A DNA stretch of 64,000 nt from Siminovitchia thermophila (lineage in GTDB: Bacteria; Bacillota; Bacilli; Bacillales; Bacillaceae_C). Position 1 is the first letter of the stretch; each line of letters starts with the position of its first letter. The stretch covers positions 1 through 64,000 of the forward strand of contig NZ_JAFBFH010000004.1 of the NCBI RefSeq assembly GCF_016909185.1. The letters run 5' to 3'. Under the pieces are notes generated by a model that saw only the letters and a program-made list of their open reading frames with translations, did not search any database and had not been told where the DNA came from. Shown one piece after another: positions 43,258 through 51,138 of the stretch. The translations under genes and the position numbers were made by a program.

Positions 43258-44145
43258 TTGAGGAAAAGGTATATGGAGATGTTGGCTCTTATTTTTGCCA
43301 TGGCGGTGGCATCTGGGTGCATTGGCAAAGGCCAAACAGATGCCGCTCCCACATCAGAAGACCTTTCAGGTTCGATAACGATCGTGGGATCAAGTGCTCT
43401 GCAGCCATTAGTAGAAGCGGCTGCCCAACAATTTACAAGTATGCATCCGGATGCGGCCATCCATGTACAGGGAGGGGGCAGTGGAACAGGCTTGAGCAGT
43501 ATTAGCGAAGGATATGTTGATATTGGAAATGCCGATTTATTTGCCGAGGAAAAAGCGGGTGTCGATCCTTCCCAACTCGTTGATCATAAAGTAGCTGTTA
43601 CTGGAATGGGGCCGGTCACACATCCGGATACTGGTGTTGCCAATATTTCACATGAACAATTGATCGATATTTTTACCGGAAAAGTAAAGAATTGGAAAGA
43701 AGTGGGAGGAAAAGACGAGGAGATCGTGATCATTCATCGGGCGAAAGGTTCCGGTACAAGAGAGGTATTTGAGCAGATCGGGCTTAAAGAGGCCGAGCCA
43801 GCACCCGGAATGGAGCAGGATTCTTCCGGGACTGTCAGGAAAATTGTAAGTGAAACCCCTGGAGCAATCAGCTATCTTTCATTCTCTTATTTTGATGATT
43901 CTGTTATTGCTTTGGCCATTGATGGCATTGAACCGACATTGGAAAATGTCAGTACAAACTATTGGAAGATTTGGGCATATCAGCACATGTATACAAATGG
44001 AGAGCCGACGGGGTTAACGAAATCGTTTCTGGATTATATGTTATCCGATGAGGTTCAAGAAGGGCTTGTGCCTGAGATGAATTATCTCCCGGTTCGTGAA
44101 ATGGCTGTCGAGCGGGATGCGGAAGGAAATGTGATTGAAAAATAG
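43258..44145 (+). CDS. PstS-like phosphate-binding lipoprotein (second copy)
   Basis: A 295-residue lipoprotein with lipobox VASGC (Cys21) and phosphate-binding motifs ITIVGSSALQPL, QGGGSGTGLSSI, DIGNADLFAEEK and RAKGSGTREVF. It is related to, but clearly different from, the PstS at 41974, and is of the shorter PstS subtype. It starts with TTG, with AAAGGGGG 9 bases upstream. It opens a plus-strand operon with its own permeases and ATPase, diverging from the first pst operon. Confidence 0.9.
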   Translation: MRKRYMEMLALIFAMAVASGCIGKGQTDAAPTSEDLSGSITIVGSSALQPLVEAAAQQFTSMHPDAAIHVQGGGSGTGLSSISEGYVDIGNADLFAEEKAGVDPSQLVDHKVAVTGMGPVTHPDTGVANISHEQLIDIFTGKVKNWKEVGGKDEEIVIIHRAKGSGTREVFEQIGLKEAEPAPGMEQDSSGTVRKIVSETPGAISYLSFSYFDDSVIALAIDGIEPTLENVSTNYWKIWAYQHMYTNGEPTGLTKSFLDYMLSDEVQEGLVPEMNYLPVREMAVERDAEGNVIEK

Positions 44146-44169
44146 TAGGTACCATAGGAGGAGCATTTT

Positions 44170-45102
44170 TTGGGAAAATCAATGATAGATTTGCATCCTT
44201 TGTATCAGGCAAATCCTAAATCCAAAATAGAACGAACAGTGCGGATGGCCCTGCGAGGGGCGGCATGGATTGCTCTATCTATAGCCCTATTTATTCTTGC
44301 TTTTGTGCTATGGAAAGGGCTGACGCCATTTATCGTAAATGATGGAAGCATATTCGTTTTTTTAACTGGGCACATCTGGGATCCGGGGGCGGTCAACGGG
44401 TTGGGAAAGCCTTTGATCGGCGCGTTGCCGTTGATTTTGGGGTCATTTTCGGTGACGATCCTGTCGGTGCTGGCCACTGCCCCGATCGCCATCGGGGCAG
44501 CCATATTTATAAATGAAATTTCGCCGCGAATAGGCAAAACATTTTTGCAGCCGGTATTGGAATTGTTAATCGGAATTCCTTCTGTCGTATATGGTTTTTT
44601 GGGATTAAGCATGATCGTGCCACTGATTAGAAATCATATCGGGGGAAGCGGTTTTGGAGTGGCGGCGGCAGCCGTTGTACTATCTGCGATGATGTTGCCT
44701 ACGGTGACATGTTTAGCGGTCAATGCTCTAAAACGGGTGCCTCCAGAATTTAGGGAGGCTTCTCTTGCTCTCGGTGCCACACGTTGGCAAACGATTTCTC
44801 GAATGGTGATGACGATTGCCCGCCCCGGTTTATGTTCAGCCGTCATTTTTGGTATATCCCGTGCTTTTGGAGAATCATTGGCGGTACAAATGGTGATAGG
44901 AAACGCTGTGGTGATTCCCGACTCACTGTTTCAGCCTGCTGCTACAATCACGAGCATATTAACTATGGGAATGGGCAATACGGTAATGGGCCAGACGGAA
45001 AATAACGCTTTATGGTCTCTTGCTCTTATTTTAATGGCGATGTCCTGTATTTTCATGATTTTCATGCGGTTGACAGGAAATTTAAGGAGAACTTTTTCAT
45101 GA
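44170..45102 (+). CDS. PstC-like permease (second copy)
   Basis: A 310-residue permease with six helices and the EAA loop (REASLALGATRWQTISRMVM); GISRAFGESLAVQMVIGN is the PstC-type late motif. The TTG at 44170 is used because AGGAGG lies 7 bases upstream; an ATG at 44182 is the alternative. It overlaps the next permease gene by 4 bases (ATGA). Confidence 0.88.
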   Translation: MGKSMIDLHPLYQANPKSKIERTVRMALRGAAWIALSIALFILAFVLWKGLTPFIVNDGSIFVFLTGHIWDPGAVNGLGKPLIGALPLILGSFSVTILSVLATAPIAIGAAIFINEISPRIGKTFLQPVLELLIGIPSVVYGFLGLSMIVPLIRNHIGGSGFGVAAAAVVLSAMMLPTVTCLAVNALKRVPPEFREASLALGATRWQTISRMVMTIARPGLCSAVIFGISRAFGESLAVQMVIGNAVVIPDSLFQPAATITSILTMGMGNTVMGQTENNALWSLALILMAMSCIFMIFMRLTGNLRRTFS

Positions 45103-45989
45103 ACCGAAAAGTGGCAAATCGGATAGCGACTATAGTGTTTTATTTGATTGCCGCAGTTCTTGTTGTCGTTTTGGCAGCCCTGCTCGGCTATAGTGTTTAT
45201 CAAGGATTTCCCCAAATAAGCCGGGAATTTATCACATCGCCTCCGAACATATTTGCAGAAGGGGGAGGGATAGGTCCGCAACTGTTTAATTCCTTTTATT
45301 TAATGGTCCTTTCCATGTTGATGGCAACGCCTGTCGCTCTGGGGGCAGGCATTTATCTGGCCGAGTACGCCAAGAAAAATGTTTGGACTGAATGGATAAG
45401 AGCTTTAATTGAAATGCTGGCATCACTTCCGTCGATTGTGATAGGAATTTTTATTTTTCTCACCTTTGTCGTCCATATGGGCTGGGGTTTTTCCATTTTA
45501 TCAGGGGCAGTGGCATTAGCCATTTTTAATATGCCGCTCTTGGTCCAAGTCGTTGAAGAATCGGTACGAAGCGTCCCCAAGCAACAAAAACAGGCTGGTC
45601 TGGCCCTTGGTGTTTCCCAGTGGGAAACAATTGCTCATATCGTCTTGCCCGCTGCGCTTCCGGAGATCGTTACGGGGATGATTTTAGGGGCTGGAAGAGT
45701 GTTTGGTGAAGCGGGAGCCCTCATTTATACGGCGGGTATGAGCTCGCCCAATCTCGATTTTGCGAATTGGAATCCGTTCTCCCCTTCCTCTCCGCTCAAT
45801 CCGATGAGACCGGCCGAGACGCTCGCAGTTCATATTTGGAAGGTGAATGGGGAAAGTATTGTACCTGATGCAGAAGCGATTTCAAGTGGTGCGACCCTTC
45901 TTCTCATCTTGTCCATCTTTATTTGTAATATCAGTGCCCGTATCATTGGAGCTTTCGTTTACCGAAGACTCACTTCTTCAAGCAAATAG
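45099..45989 (+). CDS. PstA-like permease (second copy)
   Basis: A 296-residue permease with six helices and the EAA loop (KQAGLALGVSQWETIAHIVLP); GAGRVFGEAGALIYTAGM is the PstA-type late motif. The ATG overlaps the previous stop and has AAGGAGA 8 bases upstream; the longer frame opening at 45012 lies inside the preceding gene and is not used. Confidence 0.88.
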   Translation: MNRKVANRIATIVFYLIAAVLVVVLAALLGYSVYQGFPQISREFITSPPNIFAEGGGIGPQLFNSFYLMVLSMLMATPVALGAGIYLAEYAKKNVWTEWIRALIEMLASLPSIVIGIFIFLTFVVHMGWGFSILSGAVALAIFNMPLLVQVVEESVRSVPKQQKQAGLALGVSQWETIAHIVLPAALPEIVTGMILGAGRVFGEAGALIYTAGMSSPNLDFANWNPFSPSSPLNPMRPAETLAVHIWKVNGESIVPDAEAISSGATLLLILSIFICNISARIIGAFVYRRLTSSSK

Positions 45990-46006
45990 GGGAGGCGCGA
46001 ATCCGG

Positions 46007-46816
46007 ATGTCTGTGTTTCAGATGGAAAAAACGGTAGATATCACAACACTACCCCAAGTAGAAACGATCGCTATAGAAGCGAAATCTATAAGTGTTTATT
46101 ACAGAAAAAAGCATGGAATTTACAAAGTATCCCTTCGTTTTTCAGCCAACCATGTCACCGCGCTCATCGGTCCATCCGGCTGCGGAAAAACGACTCTGTT
46201 GCGCAGTTTGAACCGAATGAATGACGAAGTGGAAGGATGTATCGTGTCAGGGTCGATTTTATTCAGCGGGGTCAATATAAATGCTCCATCCATCAATGTA
46301 TTTGAATTAAGAAAGCGGATTGGCATGGTTTTTCAGGAGCCGAATGTGTTTGCCAAATCGGTTTATCAAAATGTGGCGTTTGGACCTATCCGCCACGGTG
46401 TAAAAGATAAGCATCGCTTGGCGGAAATTGTGGAAGAGAGTCTGCAAATGGCCGCATTATGGGATGAAGTAAAAGATAAGCTCCACAGCTCGGCGTTGAC
46501 GTTATCGGGAGGGCAGCAGCAAAGGCTTTGCATCGCCAGAGCGATTGCTTTACAGCCTGAAATTTTGTTATTGGATGAACCAACCTCATCCCTCGACCCG
46601 ATTTCTACCGGGAAATTGGAGCAGTTGATCGGAGAACTGAAAAAGAATTATACGATCATCTTCGTCACCCACGATATGCAGCAAGCGGCGCGCATATCGG
46701 ATTATACAGCTTTTTTTCACATGGGTAAGCTGATCGAAAGCGGAAGGACGAAAGAGTTGTTTACAAATCCAAAGGACGAGCGCACTGAAAGGTTTATCAG
46801 CGGAAGGTTTGGATGA
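46007..46816 (+). CDS. PstB-like ATPase (second copy)
   Basis: A 269-residue ATPase with Walker A GPSGCGKTTLLRSLNRM, Q-loop VFQEPNVFAKSVYQNV, signature [15 protein letters not shown], Walker B ILLLDEPTSSLDP and H-loop VTHDMQQAAR. It is clearly a PstB but diverges from the first copy in the Q-loop. ATG at 46007 follows GGGAGG at a rather long 12 bases; ATG at 46022 is an alternative. No phoU follows, unlike the first operon. Confidence 0.88.
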   Translation: MSVFQMEKTVDITTLPQVETIAIEAKSISVYYRKKHGIYKVSLRFSANHVTALIGPSGCGKTTLLRSLNRMNDEVEGCIVSGSILFSGVNINAPSINVFELRKRIGMVFQEPNVFAKSVYQNVAFGPIRHGVKDKHRLAEIVEESLQMAALWDEVKDKLHSSALTLSGGQQQRLCIARAIALQPEILLLDEPTSSLDPISTGKLEQLIGELKKNYTIIFVTHDMQQAARISDYTAFFHMGKLIESGRTKELFTNPKDERTERFISGRFG

Positions 46817-46979
46817 TAGAGTATAGGAGTTTGAAATGCTGTTTCCGCAGCCGGTAAAAGTACGGTATGTGCGGGGCAGCTTTGTTTATTTTCCATTATA
46901 TATGGTAAGTCGGGATAAAATCACTTTGAAGGGAACCGGTCTCATGGTACAATCTTCAAAATAAAGAAATGGATGGGTG

Positions 46980-47630
46980 ATGCAATTGGGAATACATCAT
47001 TATTTTAAAAGCTTGTCGGACTTAGAGATGATTTACCGCTGTCCCGGGAAGTTTAAGTTTCAGGAACATTCCGTTGCCAGCCATTCTTTTAAGGTGGCCA
47101 AAATTGCCCAGTTTCTGGGTACGGTAGAAGAGTTGGCGGGCAAGGATGTCGATTGGCGGCTTTTATATGAAAAAGCCTTAAACCATGATTATGCCGAGCT
47201 TTTCACAGGAGATATCAAAACTCCGGTGAAATATTCTTCCCCAGAATTGAAGCGGCTTTTCAATGAGGTGGAGGAGGAGATGACGCGGAAGTTCATTGAA
47301 AGGGAATTTCCGAAAGAATTCCAGAAAGTTTACTTGGGGCGTTTCAAGGAAGGGAAGGATGAAACGCTTGAAGGGCGAATTTTGGCAGTGGCGGATAAAA
47401 TTGATTTATTATATGAATCCTTCGGCGAAATTCAGAAGGAAAATCCGGAGCCGTTATTTTTGGAAATTTACGAGGAAGCTTTAAGTACGATCCTATTATT
47501 TAAGGAAATGACGTGCGTTCAGTACTTTTTGCAGGAAATCCTCCCGGATATGCTGCGGGAGCGCTTTATTGAGCAGAGTGAACTTGTGGAGATTACGGAA
47601 AAGATGGTTGAAGCGAGCAAAAACGATTAA
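46980..47630 (+). CDS. HD-domain hydrolase, YfbR-like 5'-nucleotidase family
   Basis: A 216-residue HD-domain protein. Metal-binding residues are seen in EHSVASHSFKVA and in ALNHDYAELFTGDIKTPVKY, whose HD-x-x-E-x-x-TGD-x-x-TPVKY shape is the hallmark of YfbR-type 5'-deoxynucleotidases. A later ADKIDLLYES supplies a further Asp. It likely dephosphorylates deoxyribonucleoside monophosphates in the cytoplasm. ATG at 46980 is chosen; a GTG immediately before is possible. A TTGAAG-16-TACAAT promoter lies about 20-50 bases upstream. Confidence 0.85.
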   Translation: MQLGIHHYFKSLSDLEMIYRCPGKFKFQEHSVASHSFKVAKIAQFLGTVEELAGKDVDWRLLYEKALNHDYAELFTGDIKTPVKYSSPELKRLFNEVEEEMTRKFIEREFPKEFQKVYLGRFKEGKDETLEGRILAVADKIDLLYESFGEIQKENPEPLFLEIYEEALSTILLFKEMTCVQYFLQEILPDMLRERFIEQSELVEITEKMVEASKND

Positions 47631-47702
47631 AAAACTGCTTGCACTTTTCAAGCGTATCGGAAACACTTGTAATAGGCGATCGTTTGAGACGGGGGGATGT
47701 CC

Positions 47703-47945
47703 ATGATTGATAAAATCATTTCAGCAATCTTTTTGCCAGCTTTCTTTATGATCTTTTTTACAAGGGTGACTTATAGCCGGCTTGTGGGATTTTTGCTTAC
47801 CGTGGCGCTGATAATCGTGTCTGCGTATAATGGTTACTTGCATAAATGGTGGGTGATTATTATCGAGGCAGCGTCGCTCACGATTGGTCTTTTTATCGTG
47901 AACTGGACAATAATGAAAAAAAGAAACAAGAAAAACACTTCATAA
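47703..47945 (+). CDS. csbA: CsbA, small membrane protein
   Basis: An 80-residue protein with three hydrophobic segments. FLPAFFMIFFTRVTYSRLVG matches the N-terminal part of B. subtilis CsbA, a sigma-B controlled protein of unknown role encoded just upstream of uvrB, as here. ATG at 47703 is preferred because GGGGGG lies 6 bases before it; the ATG at 47697 abuts that site. No clear sigma-B promoter was found. Confidence 0.8.
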   Translation: MIDKIISAIFLPAFFMIFFTRVTYSRLVGFLLTVALIIVSAYNGYLHKWWVIIIEAASLTIGLFIVNWTIMKKRNKKNTS

Positions 47946-47982
47946 ATCGGAAATGAACATCCCGATGACATGAAGTGTTTTT
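47931..47982 (+). terminator. Terminator after csbA
   Basis: AAAAACACTTCAT (47931-47943) and ATGAAGTGTTTTT (47970-47982) are perfect 13-base arms, with an inner ATCGG/CCGAT pairing. The stop codon of csbA lies within the stem. Confidence 0.85.
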
Positions 47983-48716
47983 ACATTTCTGATCCGGCCG
48001 CAAATGTAAGTGGCGCGTAAAACAAACCAAACCCGACAGTGCTCCAAAGAAGCCATTCCATTGGCCGGGCTTTCAATTCCCGTATTAGTGGCAAGAAATT
48101 TCCCTTAATTAAGCTAGGGTTTATTTATGGTGTTGTTGTTTTTATACTCGTGATTGTCATGCAGTTAATCATAGAGTTTTGTGTGCAGGCAAAAAGTTGA
48201 CACGCTCGAAAAAAGTCCTTGAAGCCATGGCGGTGGTGGTATAGGGAGTCAAGTGCTTTTTGACGAGGCGAATTTCACATTCGCTTATGTCAGGAAGCGG
48301 GAAGGGGGCAATAAGTCAATGCCCTTCCCTTCTATTATAACAGAGATATGTAAACGCCGTTCGACTTAGTTCGACAGAATCAGAGCAAACTTCGGCAGTG
48401 ACACATCGATATTTTCAAGAATGTCTGCCTACAGCAGTACAAGTGCAAGCGAAGGTGACAGGGTAAAAGGAAAGATTTGAAAGCATCGTCAGCGCCTAAA
48501 AGATGCTATAAGCTTTTTCAAGGACGTCGCTCTCTGAAGTTGCCAACAGGACACTGCGATCTCAGGCCTTTGGTGTATTTTTATCAGAGGGACTTAGAGT
48601 TGGCAGACTAAGCAAACTTCCTCGTATAGCAACGCCTGCATGGGCCCAACGCTCCGCCTGCTAGCAGTTTCGCTGTATCTCATAGTAGAGGGCTCCCGTT
48701 TAAACGGCCGCTCGTG
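47983..48716. other. Intergenic region without a supported gene
   Basis: A short plus-strand tail near 48110-48200 (a hydrophobic GVVVFILVIVMQLIIEF then stop) lacks a start and looks like the relic of a small membrane protein. The rest gives no recognisable domain on either strand. It is downstream of the EAL gene and may contain degraded mobile DNA. Confidence 0.4.
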
Positions 48717-50432
48717 TTATAGCAATCTTGTTTCCACTTCTTTTTCTTTTAAGACCGCCTTGTCTTTTAGAAACATGTTGGCGATTTCCTTGCCGGCGAT
48801 GGAGCGGCTGAACAGAAAACCTTGCACTTCATTGCAGCCGTATTTTTTTAGGAGTTGATATTGGGCACTCGTTTCCACTCCTTCTGCGATTACTTTTTTT
48901 TGCAGCCCTTTCGACAATTCAATGATAAATTTAACAATCATCTCATCTTCAACACTGTGAACGATGTTATGTATAAAGGATCTGTCGATTTTGATCGTAT
49001 GGAATGGATACTGCTTTAAATAGTGTATGGATGAAAAGCCTGTGCCATAATCGTCCAAAGCAATGCTGATGCCCATTTCCGCCAGTTTTTCCAGTTGCTT
49101 TCGGATGAGTTCGCTTGATTTTAACAAGGAACTTTCCGTTAACTCCAGTTCAATGGAAGAAGGTGGTACAGAATAATCTTTCAAGCACTGCCTTATCCTG
49201 TCTATTAGGTCATTTTTCAAAAAGCTTTTTGCTGACAAGTTTATGGAAATTTTATGAAAAGGGACCTGCTCTTTTTTCCATTGCTGGATTTGTTGGCAAA
49301 CCGTACGGATAACAAAGTCATCAATGAGTTGAATGACTTTCCCGTTTTCTTCGGCCATCGGAATAAATGTTGCGGGTGCCACATTCCCTTTGAAGGGATG
49401 CTCCCAACGGACAAGCGCCTCGGCTCCAATCGCTTTTTGAGTAAGGACATCAATTTTTGGTTGGTATTCTACATAAAGCTCTTCATTTTGTATGGCCTTT
49501 AGCAAGTCGGCTTCCAATTCAAATTTTTTCAGTGTTTCTGCTTTCATCTCGGGCAAATAAAATTGGAAGTTTCCGTTTCCCCGTTCTTCAGCATGTTTCA
49601 AAGCAATTCGCGCTTTTTTAAACAATGTTTGAAAATTTTTCCCGTCATAAGGAAACATGCTTCCCCCGATTGTTGCTGTAAATTGAAGATCTTGATGGTT
49701 TATGGTGAAGGGGGTTTCAATATGATTGATCAGCTTTTGAGCATCGGAAATGTATTGGTCGTAAGTGTCTGGCTCTGTCCCTTTTAGAAGAATGCCAAGA
49801 GTATTTTCTTCGATGCGGAAAACGATATCGTCGTTCTTTTCGTTATTGGTCATATGAGAAACGATTGATTGAATCACTTTTTCTCCTGCTTCAAGTCCGT
49901 ATACATCAATCACGTCATCCAGTTCATCAATGGTTACATAAAAAAAAGCAAAGGTGTCATTTTTATCCACATGTGAAAGCCGTTGATTGACATATTTCTT
50001 GGCATGATAATAGCCTGGTTCGCCTTTTAAATAATTAAGCTTTTGGCATGTTTTCAGCTCGATGATGACGACAACTCCTAATAAATCATCATCAATGGAT
50101 AACGGAATAAATGTAAACTCAGTGTTCAACTGTTGATTGTCAGGGCCTTTGACCGTTGCCTCACTAATGAGGATGGATTCGTCAGCGGCCTTATTCACTT
50201 TAAAATATGAAAAAATATGATCAAATATGTTTAGAGCAGATGGATTTTCAATGTCTGCTATATGTAGCAGTTCATGCCCTTTTTGATTGCAAAAAATGAT
50301 GTTGCCCTTATGGTCAAAAAGGCAAATTGCATGTTCGGAATGCTGGAATGCAATAGAAAAAGCTTCTTCCAAGTTTATGGGCGGCCTGCGTATTTGCCGC
50401 CTTTTCCATGTAACTAGCTTCTTAAAGTTCAA
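48717..50432 (-). CDS. PAS-GGDEF-EAL cyclic di-GMP phosphodiesterase
   Basis: A 571-residue cytoplasmic protein: PAS domain at about 20-130 (HAICLFDHKGNIIFCNQKG), a degenerate GGDEF domain at 140-300 in which the active loop is RIEEN instead of GGDEF, and an EAL domain at 310-560. The EAL domain keeps its catalytic motifs: EALVRWEHP, NLSAKSF, ELTESS, DDYGTGFSS, KIDRSFI and EGVETSAQ. It should therefore break down c-di-GMP rather than make it, the GGDEF part perhaps binding GTP. Start is TTG at 50432 with GAAGGGG upstream. It lies 63 bases after a Spo0E-like gene and both follow a c-di-GMP riboswitch. Confidence 0.9.
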   Translation of the reverse strand: MNFKKLVTWKRRQIRRPPINLEEAFSIAFQHSEHAICLFDHKGNIIFCNQKGHELLHIADIENPSALNIFDHIFSYFKVNKAADESILISEATVKGPDNQQLNTEFTFIPLSIDDDLLGVVVIIELKTCQKLNYLKGEPGYYHAKKYVNQRLSHVDKNDTFAFFYVTIDELDDVIDVYGLEAGEKVIQSIVSHMTNNEKNDDIVFRIEENTLGILLKGTEPDTYDQYISDAQKLINHIETPFTINHQDLQFTATIGGSMFPYDGKNFQTLFKKARIALKHAEERGNGNFQFYLPEMKAETLKKFELEADLLKAIQNEELYVEYQPKIDVLTQKAIGAEALVRWEHPFKGNVAPATFIPMAEENGKVIQLIDDFVIRTVCQQIQQWKKEQVPFHKISINLSAKSFLKNDLIDRIRQCLKDYSVPPSSIELELTESSLLKSSELIRKQLEKLAEMGISIALDDYGTGFSSIHYLKQYPFHTIKIDRSFIHNIVHSVEDEMIVKFIIELSKGLQKKVIAEGVETSAQYQLLKKYGCNEVQGFLFSRSIAGKEIANMFLKDKAVLKEKEVETRLL

Positions 50433-50495
50433 TGTTGCCCCTTCTTTCCATACTACGCTAATATCGGATCACCTTGCAGAATACAAAGAGTGTCA

Positions 50496-50669
50496 TTATT
50501 GTGTTTGATCCATCGCTTGTTTTAATAATTCCTTTTGTTTCAGGTTTAATAATTGGTCGAGTTCTTGACTAAGCTTAACCGTTTTAGCGGCTGTTAGGCC
50601 AAATTTTCGCGCACTTCTAATCATTTGTTTCTTCTTAATATAAATGGAGTAATCAATAAAAGGTTTTAT
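50496..50669 (-). CDS. Spo0E-like aspartyl-phosphatase family protein
   Basis: A 57-residue two-helix protein with the Spo0E family signature SQELDQLLN preceded by an amphipathic helix (KKKQMIRSARKFGLTAAKTV). Spo0E-type proteins remove phosphate from Spo0A-P and so delay sporulation. The start is odd. A strong GGAGGTGAC lies upstream, but the in-frame codon at the right distance is ATA (50669), one base from ATG; the first ATG is at 50624 with only a weak site. An in-frame TTG at 50690 precedes the ribosome binding site and cannot be the start. So it is either rarely initiated or recently damaged. Confidence 0.65.
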   Translation of the reverse strand: MKPFIDYSIYIKKKQMIRSARKFGLTAAKTVKLSQELDQLLNLKQKELLKQAMDQTQ

Positions 50670-50686
50670 AGTCGTGTCACCTCCAA

Positions 50687-50721
50687 ACAAAAAAATCCAC
50701 CCGATAGAAAAGGTGGATTTT
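50687..50721 (-). terminator. Riboswitch-controlled terminator
   Basis: Read on the minus strand, AAAATCCACC pairs with GGTGGATTTT (50721-50712 with 50701-50692) and is followed by a U-run ending at 50687. It lies between the c-di-GMP aptamer and the Spo0E-like ribosome binding site. A competing pairing of 50773-50782 with 50710-50718 is possible and shares bases with the aptamer's P1 stem. Confidence 0.8.
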
Positions 50722-50778
50722 TATTGCATGGAAAAAGTGAACAAAATGATACAATAGTTCCGTCATTTCCAGATCCAT

Positions 50779-50867
50779 CCTTCTTCGGTAACCCGGCTGC
50801 CATAGATTTCCCGTAGGCCCGTGGCTTTGCGTCCCTGATTTTCATCAAGTTTGCCATTATCGAAAGG
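50779..50867 (-). ncRNA. Cyclic di-GMP-I (GEMM-I) riboswitch aptamer
   Basis: On the minus strand the conserved core is present in order: GGCAAAC, a P2 hairpin TTGAT-GAAA-ATCA whose GAAA is a GNRA tetraloop, GGGACGCAAAGCC, a P3 arm with the tetraloop-receptor elements CCTA and TATGG, and the 3' GGGTTACCG. P1 forms between CCTTTCG (50867-50861) and CGAAGAAGG (50787-50779). These match the Vc2-type class I aptamer closely. It is transcribed from the promoter at 50885-50913 and controls the Spo0E-like and EAL genes. Confidence 0.9.
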
Positions 50868-50884
50868 TAGTCATATGTACCCAC

Positions 50885-50913
50885 ATTTTAACACCCCATT
50901 TTTTTATTTACAA
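50885..50913 (-). promoter_or_regulatory. Promoter of the riboswitch transcript
   Basis: On the minus strand TTGTAA (50913-50908), a 17-base spacer and TAAAAT (50890-50885) would start transcription near 50878, about ten bases before the aptamer. Confidence 0.7.
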
Positions 50914-51004
50914 CGAAAATTGCCGAAATTTATAATAAATGGTCGAAAATGGTATAGTCTTTTAGGCCTGCCCTTTTCAAACGGCTCTGTATGGCAATGT
51001 CATA

Positions 51005-51018
51005 CGAAAATATGTTCG
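51005..51018 (+). promoter_or_regulatory. LexA (DinR) box of uvrB
   Basis: CGAAAATATGTTCG differs by one base from the Bacillus SOS box CGAAC-N4-GTTCG. It lies just upstream of the uvrB promoter, so uvrBA is likely induced by DNA damage. Confidence 0.75.
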
Positions 51019-51027
51019 GCCAAACTG

Positions 51028-51055
51028 TTTACGAAGGCGCATGTTGTGTTAAAAT
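51028..51055 (+). promoter_or_regulatory. Probable uvrB promoter
   Basis: TTTACG (51028-51033), a 16-base spacer and TAAAAT (51050-51055) lie about 85 bases before the uvrB start and 10 bases after the LexA box. Confidence 0.6.
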
Positions 51056-51138
51056 GAATGTATGTGAATCTTATCCATTACCTTTCCGATTAACAGTCGG
51101 AAGATCATATAGATAGCAGATAAAGGGAGGATGCGGCT

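Noticed and set aside
48650-48720. Cluster of rare restriction sites (GGGCCC, GCTAGC, GTTTAAAC) resembling a cloning polylinker
   Set aside because: Only a few sites, spaced irregularly, with no vector sequence nearby; chance is the simpler explanation.
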